A stretch of DNA of 64,000 nt, taken from the NCBI GenBank assembly GCA_000310025.1, contig FN649729.1, forward strand, positions 4,919,039 to 4,983,038, read 5' to 3'. Below the pieces are notes generated by a model. That model did no database searches, had not been told where the DNA came from, and saw only the letters and a list, made by a program, of their open reading frames with translations. The position numbers and the translations under genes were made by a program. Source of the stretch: Ectocarpus siliculosus. Its lineage: Eukaryota > Sar > Phaeophyceae > Ectocarpales > Ectocarpaceae. Of the stretch, positions 1-11,873 are shown one piece after another (positions within the stretch are counted from its first letter, which is position 1; every line of letters begins with the position of its first letter).

Positions 1-144
1 CTTGTCATGACCTCGACAAGCCACTTGTTGTTGCTCCCTTGCCTCCATATGTTCTCTTCAACAATCTCTCTAAACCCGTAGCCGCTGCTACTGCTGTACT
101 TGACATGAAAACAGGCGCTGAGCGAGAAAGACCACTTGCAACAG

Positions 145-3100
145 GAGGCCACCGCCACCGCCGCCGCTGCCGCTGCCGCTGCAACCGGTGGTGGCGACAA
201 GTCCCAGTCATCGTCGTCGTCCCCCATACCACCCGAGGGCACTATTCCGGTACCCCCGGGCGACCCCAACCCTCGCCCTCAAGAACCCCAGCAGGAGGAA
301 CAACACCAAGGCGGTCGTGCGCGTGAGGAAATGGTGAGGGGAGGGGAGGGCTTAAGATCGGAGGAGCGCGGCGGTGGCCCGCGCCGTGAGGAGCGAGAGA
401 AGGAGTTGTCGCTGCTGCGGAAGCTTGTCGAGAAGCTGCAGCGGGAGGTGGAGGGGCTCAAGTCTGACCTTGAGGTGAGGCTTGGAGGGGACCGATGTCG
501 TGGGTGTTGGTCGTACACGCTCGCAGGAGTGAGAGGTGGGGACGGCAAACGTGTGGATGTGTTTGTGTTATTTGCATCGACCGCGCTAACTGGCTGACCG
601 ATGAAAAGACATCACTCTCAGTGCGGTTGAAAACACGAAATGCTTCTAAAGGACATGATCTGGGACCCCGTGAGGAGGCGTCATGGGGGAATGTGTGTGT
701 GTGTGTGTGTTTCTGACAAGAGCAAAATACGTGCGTTTTGCAGGGGGTTCAATGCCGAGGGCGAGAGGAAGGCGTCGGAGATATCGGAGATGACTCAAAG
801 ACTGTTATTCACTATCCGACATACGTACTCTTGCTATTTTTCAATCCTGGCGTAGTTTCACTGATCAGTCGCTTAGCTCGGTCTACATTACACTAATAAT
901 AAACATACACACGTGACATGTCCTGCGGATTACTTATCTTTGTGTTGGTGCCCCCCGACCCCCCCCCCCCCCCCATTTTCCTTTTGTTCTTCAGGAGGAG
1001 TCTACCGGTCGAAGTCAAGCCCAAAACGCGAAAAATGTCTCGGCGGCCGCTCTCGGCAGGGCTAACGCAAGGATCGCCGAGCTCACGTCCAAGTCTGCTC
1101 AGCTGACCAGGTGAAGCCCCCTGCTGCCGCTTCTCAACCGGTGTTGATGCTGTTGTTCGACGGCACTCGCGTTGGGGAGTTTCGATTCTTCTTTGCTTGG
1201 ATTTGTGTTACGTGTCTCAGAAGGAATCAGTAGAGAGGACGTGTGTCTGCGTTCGTCTCACCTATGCTGGCGCCAGTCTCAGCTGCTCGGAAAGAAAGAA
1301 AGAAAGAAAGAAGCTGCAATAGCCTAAGAGGGGTTGTAGGTCTACTTCGGGATTGGCGTCGAAATGACGTTGTATATATAGCATAGGGACAAAAACCTGT
1401 ACGGTAAATAGTAAATTATCAGCATTGTCATCATCATCCCCGTCAAAGGCAAGTACTGGAGTCAAGTATCAAACACCAACGACGACGAGGACGTAACAGC
1501 AGCGCGGGTATATTCTTGAATCGATGTCTTGGGGGAGGCTGTTTCGTTGAAGCGTCGTCTGTAGGTCGTAAGCACGGACGGTGTAGCAGCTTCTGGTGCC
1601 GACCTACAAAAGTGGGTGAATTGGTGTACGAATCGCGAGAATTGCTGTGCTTACCGTGGCACCCGTTCCGCTCGACGAGATGTCTCAATGTCTCTTGATA
1701 CATCCATGGGCAGCAGTCAACTTCACAATTGAGGGTAGGTGGGAACATGTCACTGCATTCCTTTTCTTCCTATGGCCACAATCCTGCCAATCGCCCTACA
1801 ACGCGCTGACTTTCGTTCTTCTCTTCTTTATCCGTCCTCTCTCTCTGTCTGTTGGCGACCAACACTCCGAAACCAAAACCTGTCAGAGCACGCTCGGCGA
1901 TGGTGGCTCAGATCAATGCTCTTGAAGAGCAGTTGAAATCCGCCGCACTCAAACAGGCCGCCGCTGCCACCGCGGGGGGAGCCGCCGAGACTAACACGAC
2001 GGATAGCGGCTCCGTTGCCGACTTCTCAACGCCCTTGCGAGGTAAGTAGCTTCCTTGGTCTTGACAATAAGCTTTTTTATAAATATGTAAATATATGTTA
2101 GGACCAAACAAACCACACGGAGGTGGACCAAGCATCGCAAGGCAGGGGGGGGTCCGGGGGGGGGTTTACCCCCCCCCGGCACGCTTGGGTGGACCCAGCA
2201 AACCACGCGTGAGGTGAACCAAGCATCGCAACCGCCGGGGGGGGGCAGAGGAGACTCCATCTAAATAGTATCTACAGCAGTATGTAGTCTTGTACCTGGA
2301 GTAGTGCTACTGCTGTATAGAGGTGTGCGTGCATACAATAGAGTGGCTGCGGTGACATCTATCTAGCGTACAACGGGCTCCATCGCAAAGCACCTGAGGA
2401 GTTCTATCAAGTGTGTTACTGTTGGTGCTGCTGGTGCACACCTTTGTACGCACTGCAACTGTGTGTGTGAACCTCTCGCTGTGTGTACCATGGCGGCACT
2501 GCTGTGATGGTACATACAGGTACTCCATGCATATTGTATGCAGACGTAACAAGATCTTGTAGCTTGTAGCAGCAGCAGTCACACCGCACATGGGACGGAG
2601 CCCCCGGATACCCCTCAGTACAAAATCTTCAATCGTAGGGGGGGGGGGGGGGGGGGGGGGGACCCAAAACCGGGGAGGCCCGAAACCTTTTGACCTTGGG
2701 CCCCCACCCCCAAAAAACCCGGAAGGAAACCCCCCGGGTTTCCCCGGGACANNNNNNNNNNNNNNNNNNNNNNNNNNNNNNNNNNNNNNNNNNNNNNNNN
2801 NNNNNNNNNNNNNNNNNNNNNNNNNNNNNNNNNNNNNNNNNNNNNNNNNNNNNNNNNNNNNNNNNNNNNNNNNNNNNNNNNNNNNNNNNNNNNNNNNNNN
2901 NNNNNNNNNNNNNNNNNNNNNNNNNNNNNNNNNNNNNNNNNNNNNNNNNNNNNNNNNNNNNNNNNNNNNNNNNNNNNNNNNNNNNNNNNNNNNNNNNNNN
3001 NNNNNNNNNNNNNNNNNNNNNNNNNNNNNNNNNNNNNNNNNNNNNNNNNNNNNNNNNNNNNNNNNNNNNNNNNNNNNNNNNNNNNNNNNNNNNNNNNNNN

Positions 3101-5133
3101 NNNNNNNNNNNNNNNNNNNNNNNNNNNNNNNNNNNNNNNNNNNNNNNNNNNNNNNNNNNNNNNNNNNNNNNNNNNNNNNNNNNNNNNNNNNNNNNTTTAG
3201 GGTTCCCCCCAAAAAAAAAAAAAAGGGGTTCAAAAAAAAAAAAAACGGTAACCGGGTTGCGAGTTCACGAAGTGAATTGGCTTGTTTTACAACGTCGTTG
3301 CCAAGCGACGAAAACCCAAACCCCGATGGCAAACTCCGGGGGGAGGGGGGGGGGGGGGCAACACCTACGGACATATATGTCGCTTCTTTGTGACCTGGGC
3401 TGCGGGAGGTGCGTCCCCGGGAACCAAAACGCCTGTACAACATCACATCATCAGCAGCAGCAGACAACCCAACCTACATGTAGCAATACAGCGTAGCCAT
3501 CATACCCGCCAGCCTCCTGCCAGGCTGCTCTGCTGCAGGCTACTATGTACTACTGCTGTAACACAGACGGTTGCTACTGCCATGAGCTAGCACGGAACGG
3601 ATCGTCAGACACCAAGCAGTAGTGTAGGTTCGTAGCAGCTCTCTCTTGTGTGATGTTAGCTCTGTGCCTCGGTTTAGGAACCACAGAGCAGCGTGGATGT
3701 ACCCTCTCCTCGTTGCGTGTACATGGACAGGTACAACCTATTGGGCGAAGTGGCTTACGCTGTGCAGCGAGGGACGCTGTCCTCTCGTGCTGCTGACGTT
3801 GTTTCTTTTTTTTTCTTGTCCGATGAACGCGTTGGTTGGATCACAGTGAAAGGGGTCGCAGCATTAGTGGTTGAAAAATTGCAACATGTAGGGATCGATC
3901 GTGACGGATTGAGAACATCAGACGGGAACGTGATCTGAACAAGCACAGCAGTTATTGCGCAGAGAAGGTTGTTGGGCAACATAGTTTCTAACCCCGTACG
4001 CAGGCAGCGCCGCAGCTACGCTTCCCTTTCTTGCCGTTCTCTTGCCATTTCTTTCTTTCATTTCCTCCTTTGCTTGTCGCGTCCCTCTTCTTCTGTTTTT
4101 GTATACCTTTCCTTTTTGGCGTTCGTCTCTCTCGTCCTGTTCTTTCGTCCCTTTTCTTGTGTTCTTAATTCCATTTCCTATCCTTCTTTGCTTCTTTTGC
4201 CCCTCCCTCAGATTTGTCCGAGGTGCCGCCTCCAAGCCAACCGCCGATGAGCGCCGACCCTCCCATGCGGCAACGCCAGCGGCATCGCCTGAGCGGGGCA
4301 GGCCCTAGCAGCGGCAACTTGGACTTAGAAGACGGTGGTGGGTACTTTGATGAGGATGAACACAAGGTACGATTTCGCTCTTTTTCTTCGTCCATAACTT
4401 CTTGATTGTTTGAAGCGGTTTCTCTGGGATGTGGAAGGGGAGGTGGTCTGGAGAGCTGCATTTGTTTCTCGGGGTGGGGATAGTTGCAGGTCGAATGACT
4501 CACGGAGCCCCTCCCCATTGTCCGGGAAGCTAAGCCGAGAACCACACCTTGTACTGGTGCGCTTGTTTTGTGTGTACACGACGATACTAACGAAAGGACG
4601 GCAAAGAATAAATTGTTGATCACGAGCTCTTGTTTTGGCTTCTGCTGTCTGCGACTGCTTTTGCTGTGCATGGTTGACCTCAGGCACAGGCCAAGCCTGG
4701 TGACCACGTCAAGTCCCTGCTCATCTCCTGCGCTTCGAGCCCGGTCGGAGCGGCCATCTCCGAACGGCTGCCCGGGCTAGTTACCTGGTTGCACCAACAG
4801 CCCCCACAGGTGTGTCATGAACGAACGAACGAACGTACGCATGCATGCATGCATCGTAAGCAATGACAAGACGAGTTGATCATGTTGATATATTTTCAGG
4901 CAGAAATCGTCGTCGTTGTCTGTGGTTTAACTACAACATTGAGCACACCCTCGATTTTTTTTTTTCCTGTGAAGCATCCACGTTCCATCACGCGCAACCG
5001 TGATCATAAACGCCAACACACGTTGCAAATGACTGGCAGCATCGAGCATAGACGCGCAGTACACGTTGGCCGTACTTGCACACCTACCGCAAGCGCAGCT
5101 TTGGTACCACACACATATCTAAGGCACGCTTGA
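145..5133 (+). CDS. coiled-coil/low-complexity protein, 5' partial, six exons
   Basis: Exons inferred from splice sites and phase: 145-474, 995-1110, 1887-2041, 4212-4366, 4684-4809 and 4900-5133 (stop TGA). Phases agree at every junction (0, 2, 1, 0, 0), which is the main support. The first exon opens after an acceptor AG with no in-frame ATG, so the start lies upstream of the window. It encodes an Ala/Ser/Pro/Glu-rich stretch and then a charged helix (EREKELSLLRKLVEKLQREV) that looks like a coiled coil. The second and third exons also read as helices (ARIAELTSKSAQLTR, VAQINALEEQLKSAALKQ). The fourth is Pro/acid-rich; the fifth (GDHVKSLLISCASSPVGAAI) looks globular. The last exon is open but unremarkable and is the least certain. 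A possible extra exon near 744-830 was not included because its phase does not fit. I recognise no family; a scaffold or cytoskeletal adaptor is only a guess. Confidence 0.55.
574..690 (+). repeat. interspersed repeat family D, copy 1 (intronic)
   Basis: A 117-bp segment in the first intron begins GCATCGACCGCGC and ends with GGGACCCCGTGAGGAGGCGT and a CATGGGGGA tail. The same order of blocks recurs at 63373-63490, and the 5' block recurs twice at 42189-42366. It sits in GT-rich sequence about 100 bp downstream of a splice donor. No coding capacity or terminal repeats are visible. Confidence 0.7.
1290..1312 (+). repeat. AAAG tetranucleotide microsatellite
   Basis: About five to six units of GAAA/AAAG in the intron between exons at 995-1110 and 1887-2041 of the coiled-coil gene. 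Confidence 0.85.
2101..2236 (+). repeat. two-copy tandem repeat around a G/C homopolymer hairpin
   Basis: Two copies of about 40 bp (2101-2141 and 2191-2235) share AACCACRCG and ACCAAGCATCGCAA, with a period of about 93 bp. Between them a G-run and a C-run flank TTTA and could fold back on each other. Located in the third intron of the coiled-coil gene. Confidence 0.7.
2639..3358 (+). mobile_element. G/C-capped repeat element, copy A (contains gap 1)
   Basis: The right part (3240-3358) matches 41091-41208 nearly base for base, including AACGTCGTTGCCAAGCGACG and the terminal G-run. The left part (2664-2751) aligns with 40685-40790 if homopolymer over-calling is allowed (shared GACCT, CCGGG and GGGTT anchors in the same order). 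The copy is therefore in the same orientation as copy C, bounded by G-runs at both ends, with its middle lost to N. No ORF, LTR or clear target duplication is seen. It lies inside an intron. Class unknown; a non-autonomous element is the likeliest reading. Confidence 0.65.
2752..3195. other. assembly gap 1 (444 N)
   Basis: A run of N. The flanking bases are homopolymer-smeared, consistent with sequencing failure in the G-capped repeat. Confidence 0.99.
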
Positions 5134-5600
5134 TACAGCAGGACGCCACAGCAACGGTTTTTCCTTTTCGCGTACGGCACCGAACTCCGCATGACACGAA
5201 ACAAAGAACCCTACTACTGAGATAGTGCGTATCCCTACCCATCACGATGAAAAGCAGGGGGGGTTGCGGCCGCTGTCCTCAGCCGGGTTCGAGTCCTGAC
5301 ACGTTCCTTTTTTTTCCCGCATGACCAAGTGTTATGTCCCGATTGTCCAGTGGTGTCATCCATAGTCTAGTCTAGACTAGGTTCGACAGGTGTGGTTATT
5401 CACGCATACAACATCCTGACTTGGGGGAAAATCTGACAACATGACAAAAGAGCAAGGACGCGCATGGTCAAACACCCTTTCATGGTTCGGCACAGGTACA
5501 CTACAAGACAACCCGATATTCCACAAATGGCATTGACGAAGGACAACTCCCAATTTTTCCTGAAGGCGGAGAACGTGCCCTTGTTCGCGTCCGACACACA

Positions 5601-6019
5601 CCTTGCTCCTCTATTGTTCTTCCTCTGGACTCATCATTCGGATGAAGTGCGGTCAAAGTGGCTGGAACGCCACAGCTAACCCCACCGACGCCCTAGCAAT
5701 CACGTGCTCAAACAAGATGTCACCCCACATCCATGACACCTACGGCATGATCCCCACACTAGTCAATGTCATTCCTAACAACTCCGCCCAAGACTGCGGC
5801 CGCCGTCGCCCAAAGTCGTGAGCGGAGTTGTTAGGAATGGCATTGATTAATGTTGGAATCATATCGTAGGTTTTACGGATGTGGGACGGTATCTTGTTGG
5901 AGCAAGTGTTGGGGAAGGCGTCGGTGGGGATAGCCGTGGTGTTGCAGCCACTGTGACCGCACTTCATCCGAATGGTGGGTCCAGAGGAAGAAAAATAGAA
6001 AAATAGAGGAGCAGGGAAT
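5601..6019. repeat. 420-bp near-palindrome with coding-like arms
   Basis: Bases 5601 to about 5800 and the reverse complement of about 5805-6019 align over almost their whole length, roughly 80% by eye, with a short GC-rich centre (about 5795-5815). Both outer ends share TTGCTCCTCTATT-like sequence. Each arm, read outside-in, has an open frame with the same peptide pattern (TIRMKCG then PTDA, TCSNK, MIP and IPNNSA). A single transcript would fold into a long hairpin with mismatches. It could be a head-to-head duplicated gene fragment, a foldback element or a hairpin small-RNA locus. Confidence 0.8.
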
Positions 6020-7948
6020 AGTCCTACATACAAGCTCTTCGCATTTTCTATGTGTCCAACTTCCCACGTGCACCGTGGAATAATAGCATTGCTCTTTCGT
6101 ACTTGCGTTGTGTCGGGGTGTTGAATGCGGTCCTTTCATCTCCGGGTTCTTTGCTGTACTATACGCATCATGGGCCTGGGGTTTCCGTCCTTTATTGTCT
6201 CCTCTCTTTGTCCCAATGTTGTTTTATTCTCTCTTTTTTCTCTCCTAGTGAGTTGCTGCAACGACATCGTCTTCGCTTCGCAACGTTTGTTTCTCCGAAA
6301 CTGGGTTTGCCCTTGCATTGACTACAAATCTTGCTTGCGATCTAATGCACAAAAACTTGTTCACAATGACGGGTTTCTGTACTCCGATTTTTCAATTTAC
6401 TTCTTGTTCATGAAAAATTGTTTCTTATCTTACACAAAACGCATTAGGGAGAAAGAAAACTCATGCGCAACGCCGCGCGGGTATCGGCGACCCCACCGTA
6501 TCGTCTCTTCCCCATGTCTGCCTCAAAAACATCACACAAATTCTAACACCACGTAACTCTTTTAAGGAACAGCGAGGCGATTTGCCCTACCCGCAAACCC
6601 ATCATGAGTCCAAATCACCCCTGCCCCGGAATACGTATAGCACCTTTCTTGTTGACCTCCATCACCTTCTTGACCCACCGCCCAATGGGGGCGGGGGGTG
6701 GACGCTACGTTACCCTTGTTTTTTAATATAGTCGGTCGGTGGTTTCTGTCAGCAGTGTTACATTTTTGGTCCAATTGTTTTCTCCTTGCCCGTCGAGCGC
6801 GTATTTTTTTTTTACATTATTTGCGTCGTGTATTTTTGCGGCCCATTAATTGTCGAATCCAGTGTTCGTTACGCTCCGCTTTGGCGCTTCGTCCGAAGTA
6901 TTCGGATACGTCCGTGTTCTGAGTGCTCTGTTTTTGATGTTGGCGTCGATTTTTACCCCGTGTCCTCCTTCTCTTCCGTTGGATTTCGGCAGTCCTCTCT
7001 GTGTTCCCAGTTCGTGTTGCGTGTTGTTGGGTGCTTCGCGTTCCCATTTAACGTTCCGTATTGTCTGAGCTCTATTCCACGTTTGGTTTTTCTTACCGCA
7101 ACGCGTTCGTTTCACCTACAACCCACCTCAGACGTTGCGGGAGGCAGCGATAGCATGCTTATCGCCATGGAGTTGGCATTACTGTTCCGTTTCGTGCTCC
7201 TTTTTCGTTTCCTTCAATGCCCCGCGTATTGTCCTGTCTAACGTCCCGTGTTATGCGTCCCGCCAACCCGTCGTCCTCCAACCGCAGACGTTGTGGACCG
7301 CAGCGATTGCCTACCTGGCACTGGTTCACCTGCTGGCGGGGTACAAGGCAATAACCTGCTGAACTGAACCAAACTCGGCCTGACCGCAGCGGTATCCTCT
7401 CGGGGTTCGGTTGTTATTTGCCGGTACCATTGGTAGATAAAAACGCAGGTAGCGCCCTCGGTGTCGTCGGCTTGTTGCTCGATGGATCGGTGGTCTTGTG
7501 TACGGGGCAGCCACGTATCGAACCATAATTACCTCGTGGCTGGTGCTACGCTGCGTTGGCTCTGGCTTGTCCTCGATGGGGTCCCGCGTACGGCATGTAG
7601 TCCCCGGGTGCGATGAGCTGGGCTAGGACTACCACGGGAGGCTGGTCGTCGATCTGATGAACCCACTGAGTTCTCGCCTCTCTGCATCTCTCGCGTGCTG
7701 CGGCGGAGACTAGATTATCACAGCATTCGACCGCCTAAAACGTTGAGGTACTCCTGTAGCATTGATGGTAGTCTCGATTGTCTTCTGCTATTCAGGAACG
7801 AACGCAGCCGCGAGGTGAACTGGGGCAGCCTGTCGAAAAACGCCTCATTTCGTTCGCGCTCGTGGTTGCAGGAGGCCGCGCTTGTTTCGTGCAAGGCATG
7901 GCAGACACTGTGTAGCGTGCTGGTGCACCACAACCAAAGGGGCGTTCT

Positions 7949-8076
7949 ATGTCCCCCATTTTGTCACGTGTCACAGAAAACAGGGTTGGAGATTCAAAAC
8001 AGGATCTCAGATTAAAACCCTGTTTTCACGGTGTATGTCTTGGGTTAGGGCCCCCATTTTGTCACGCGTCACGTTT
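7949..8076 (+). repeat. direct repeat flanking a 12-bp stem hairpin
   Basis: CCCCCATTTTGTCACG followed by YGTCAC occurs at 7952 and again at 8050. Between them GAAAACAGGGTT (7976-7987) pairs perfectly with AACCCTGTTTTC (8016-8027) across a 28-base loop. Function unknown. Confidence 0.6.
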
Positions 8077-9570
8077 TTATGGTCGATCGCCTCTGTTTCT
8101 CGCCTCATGCGTGTGGGGGATGTGTTGTTCGAAATATATAGTTCGGAGTATACAACAAGGCCGTAGTAGTCGAGAGCATGGAACGTGTCTCGTTTTCGGT
8201 TGCGCTATAGGGTAGTAGTGCCCCTATGGCGGCGTCTTTGACGCCAAGGAGGAGTTGGTACAACGAGGCGGTGAGCGGCCCGTAGCTTGTACGTGCTCCA
8301 CAGAGAGAATTGAATAGCCTTTCGACAAGCTCAGTGTCCGGCGATGATTTTCGATCGGTGAGCAACGTTGCCATTTCGTGATTAGTCTTCCGCTTTTTCT
8401 ATGCCGACGCCCAATATCAAGAGGTATACAATACAATCCGTTTCTCTTTAGGTTGCTCGTCTGGGAATGACACTTATTTTGAAGACAACAAGTCGAGAGC
8501 GGCCTCAACTTTCTCTTTCACCTCTTGTGGATCTGTTTTTGTTCAGTGAAGCATGTCGTTGTTGTTGGTAGAGGGTGTATGGGTATACGTTTTCATGGTG
8601 AATATACCGGGGTCTTTGCAACCCATGACGGTTTTCGATACGAGACGAATCCAGCGGAGGGATGCTCGTGCGTGCGCCTGCGACATTTTGAACGTATGGG
8701 GAGCTGGGTCAAGAGTAATGCTCCGCACCCAGTTACACAACCTAACTTTGGGAGGTTAGTAGATGCTGTGTGAGAGTGGGGGCGGAAGGGCGGAGGCATT
8801 GTCCTTTGATCGTTTTCTTCTCTTCGTAATACGAACAAGCGTTTTGACCCGACTGGCGTTGTTGTTTTCTCTGTGTATGGGCTTTAGAAAGAGACTCAAA
8901 AAAGCTCCAGTTTCATCCAACAGGTGTCTCCCAACCCTCATTGGAAAGACTTCCACGCATCATACATCCCTTCGAACGGAGAAATATCTCGAATGGGTAG
9001 ACTTTCTTTGAAGATGACCGCAACCACCAGTCTCAACAAATGAGACTGGACAAAAAAAAATTCAAATCCTCAAAAGGCTGGGGCACATGTCAGGTAGGGC
9101 AACAAGAGTCAGTCGCTAGTTGCACCCCGAGAGCGGGCGACGCTGCGGCGGCGCCGGCCGAGGTTGGTTGCGGTTTCCAAGAAATTGAGCGGGACGCCGG
9201 TATCGGAACTAACGTCTCCTAAAACACCATTTATTGATAAAAGTCTTTTAAAAAGATTAAGTCTTGTCACCTTTGGTGAACAATGTGGGGGTGACATGTC
9301 GGCTTCCGATAGCAGCACGGTTTTTTGTGTGTGCTTTCACGTTTTCATCCCACCTATCCTGGCGTCAGTCGACGCCTTTCGGTGCTTATTTTTGACGTTT
9401 CAGCCGGGGTCACACAGGAGGAAGGCCATACAGGGACTGTCGAGTAAAAATGAAGAGTACCGACCTCCTCTGTCGGTTGTCATGGGTTGTTGGTGTCTTT
9501 GTCTTCATACAGAACGGGCCCGGAATTAAGAGAACATCTGTTTAAAAATAATGAGGCTCAAATGTTCGCG

Positions 9571-9988
9571 AAAAATAAGAAAAAAGGACTAAGAACCACA
9601 GCTCAATCTCGACCGCAACATAAGAAACGTCCCAATAAGAAACATGACCGTGCAATACCCCCAACACATTAGAAACAAGGGGTAGCTGGGGAGCGTGCCC
9701 AATAAGAAATACACGTCCCACTGCTGCTGCTGCGCTGCTGCCATGCTCCCACCCCCTACCTAGCATTTTTTTTGTAGGGGGGGACTGGTTGTTGTCGCGG
9801 CGCCCCTCGCGCCCCCGCGCCGCCGCGGGCTGCGCTACCCACTGCTGATGTACTGCTGTACCGCCACACTTCGCGGAGAAATAAGAAAATATGAAAATAA
9901 GAAAATAAGCAGGATGCGACAGCCCAAAGGAATAAGAAATCCGTTTTAAGAAAATGGACGACTTTGGCTGGTCCTTCGACCCAAAATA
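9571..9988 (+). repeat. cluster of AATAAGAAA-like motifs
   Basis: At least nine AATAAGAAA/AATAAGRAA-type motifs, all on the plus strand, are irregularly spaced over about 420 bp. They are separated by unrelated sequence, so this is not a simple tandem array. No gene overlaps. Confidence 0.5.
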
Positions 9989-10434
9989 AGGATTGGGGCT
10001 AGACCCGATTTTGACGTTTCTTATCGCCGGGCCCGTTCTGTATTACAATCTGTTCCGGTCTATGCTCTGGACCGGTCCAACTGACGCGGATGCATTCCAT
10101 TGTCACAGGCCACCTGCCCTCAAACAGGGCGCACACTCTTCTAGTTGTACAAAGAGAGGGTGAGTGAGGAAACACATAAAATTGTAGACGCAAGAAGAAT
10201 CAGCCTTGGCCGTGCTTACGATGTTACTCATGTGTTCTTCCCACAAATGAAATTCGAAAACCCTCCAAAGCCCCTCGCCCGCCCGTTCCCGTAGTATTCA
10301 TGGCGTTCAGCAGGGTGATCTTGCCCTGTAGACGTTGGTACGACCCGAGAGTCGATTCTTTTCGCAGCCCCCAGATGATGACGATCCTCCGGCGCCCAGG
10401 AAAAGTTCTCAGCAGCAATCCGAAGCAGTTTTGT

Positions 10435-10712
10435 TTGTGCGATCCAAACTCGGAGACTTTTCCCCCGATGGTTGATTCCGGCTTCCTGTCAAAGCGACCC
10501 GGCGATTTCATGGCGTTCAAGCGAAGCGGTGTAGGCGTCCCGGAAATACAAACGTGTTTTTCAGCTGCTATAGTCTACATACCTCGCAGCGGTTTCTGCG
10601 GTCCAAACTCATAAAAACCTACCACATGACGGTTGATTCCGGCTTTCTGTCGAAGCGACCCGACGTTGCGGCGTCCAAGCAACTGCGCTGCTGTGTAGGT
10701 GTTCCAGACAAT
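10435..10712 (+). repeat. two-copy direct repeat, period about 160 bp
   Basis: Blocks at 10435-10545 and 10597-10712 share GATCCAAACTC/GGTCCAAACTC, GGTTGATTCCGGCTT, AAGCGACCC and GTGTAGGYGT in the same order. Divergent tandem duplication; no coding interpretation is convincing. Confidence 0.65.
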
Positions 10713-11537
10713 GCGCTCCCAAGTATCCCCCAGCAGTTTTTTTTACTTGTAATGCAATGTTACAGCGGATCGCTGAATCTGTTGTCACACACAACTCTGT
10801 GGGATCGGTGTTGTTGTTGAACACATTCTGTCGCTCTGTCGCTCATCATTGACCACGCCGCGTCAAATCAATCGGCATGCATCCCAGCTGCCTTAATCGG
10901 CTCACCATGCATACCATAGAAGCAACCGAGATTCCCGAAGCTCTTTGTGCGCCCTCCGGAACCACTGCGATCCTGTAGTGTTCCTGCAGCACCCGCAGGT
11001 TCATGAGAAATGCGGAGAAAACCCAGCAAGAACAGAAATAAATGCGGAGAAACCCCGGACAAAGGGAGCGTACGCACAGCAGTCAGCCTCTCCTTTCAAC
11101 GATCTCAACAGCGGGGCGCGAGCATTCAGCCCAACATTCTGCCTGCCACCACATATGCACGAACGCTTTCAGACAGGAGAGAACACCTTGCACATGTGAG
11201 AGCAAAGAGGGCAGCAGCACCCCCCGCTGAGCGGGGGAGCTCGCAGATGGCAACAAGTCACCCGGTACGTGTTGGTGGTGTGGTTCCTCCGCACACACAC
11301 GCAACACGCAACCTTAGAGCTTTCTATATTGTCATCTTCCGTAGCACGCAACACGCAAGCCCAAGCCCAGCTCGCTTGAAGGTGCTGCAAGGAGGAGGCG
11401 GATTGGGACGAGGTCGAACAAACAACGGGGAGGAGGTACCACAGCTAGCTCTTGACTCAGGCTCTTTTGAGTCGGGGCGTTGTATACGAGCAGGGTAGTG
11501 GGTGCTGTGTCGGCTGCTAAGGATACTACAGCAGGAC

Positions 11538-11873
11538 CCGATTCGTAGGGTATCCGTCGATTGACTTTTACTAGAATCGGTATACCTTCGCACATGGCGT
11601 CAGCAGGATACTGGTTCGAATCTCCTTGGGTGCACAATTTTTCTCCTGACTTGGACATTTTCCCATGGACACAATGTGTGTCAGTAGTCCTGAGAACACC
11701 TCTTGGAATCGATCCTATAAAGAACCTTGTGACACTTCCATCGAATTACCCGTCCTGGCCACAAGAGGTTCCCAGTTGAGGGTAAATTCTGTGGGTGGAG
11801 AGTGGTAAGGAGGACCCGATTCGCAAGGTATCCGTCGATTGACTTTTACTAGAATCGGTACACCTTCGCACAG
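11538..11873 (+). repeat. 60-bp direct repeat pair, about 275 bp apart
   Basis: About 60 bp at 11538-11597 recurs at 11811-11873 with few changes; both contain GTATCCGTCGATTGACTTTT then AGAATCGGTA. The inner part has CGATT and AATCG complementarity. May mark the ends of a small element or a local duplication. Confidence 0.7.

Noticed and set aside
744-832. possible exon FNAEGERKASEISEM in the coiled-coil gene
   Set aside because: The acceptor AG does not give the phase needed by either neighbour, and no good donor follows; direct joining of 474 to 995 is in frame.
3270-3320. GTTTTACAACGTCGT in the G/C-capped element resembles the start of the lacZ alpha region of cloning vectors
   Set aside because: The match is only about 15 bases, diverges directly on both sides, and the same sequence is embedded in a second genomic copy at 41135-41165. 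Vector contamination is therefore unlikely.
2307-3467. long open frames spanning gap 1 on both strands
   Set aside because: Open only because N is translated as X; the flanks are homopolymer runs.
5255-5310. tRNA-like B box GGGTTCGAGTCC
   Set aside because: No A box at the right distance and no complementary acceptor stem.
8310-8345. CCTTTCGACAAGCTCAG, a string often seen in bacterial contigs
   Set aside because: Single short match in otherwise algal-looking DNA; no bacterial gene around it.
11595-11640. tRNA-like GGTTCGAATCTCC followed by GGGTGCA
   Set aside because: No matching 5' acceptor half (TGCACCC) about 70 bases upstream, and the B box has an extra base.
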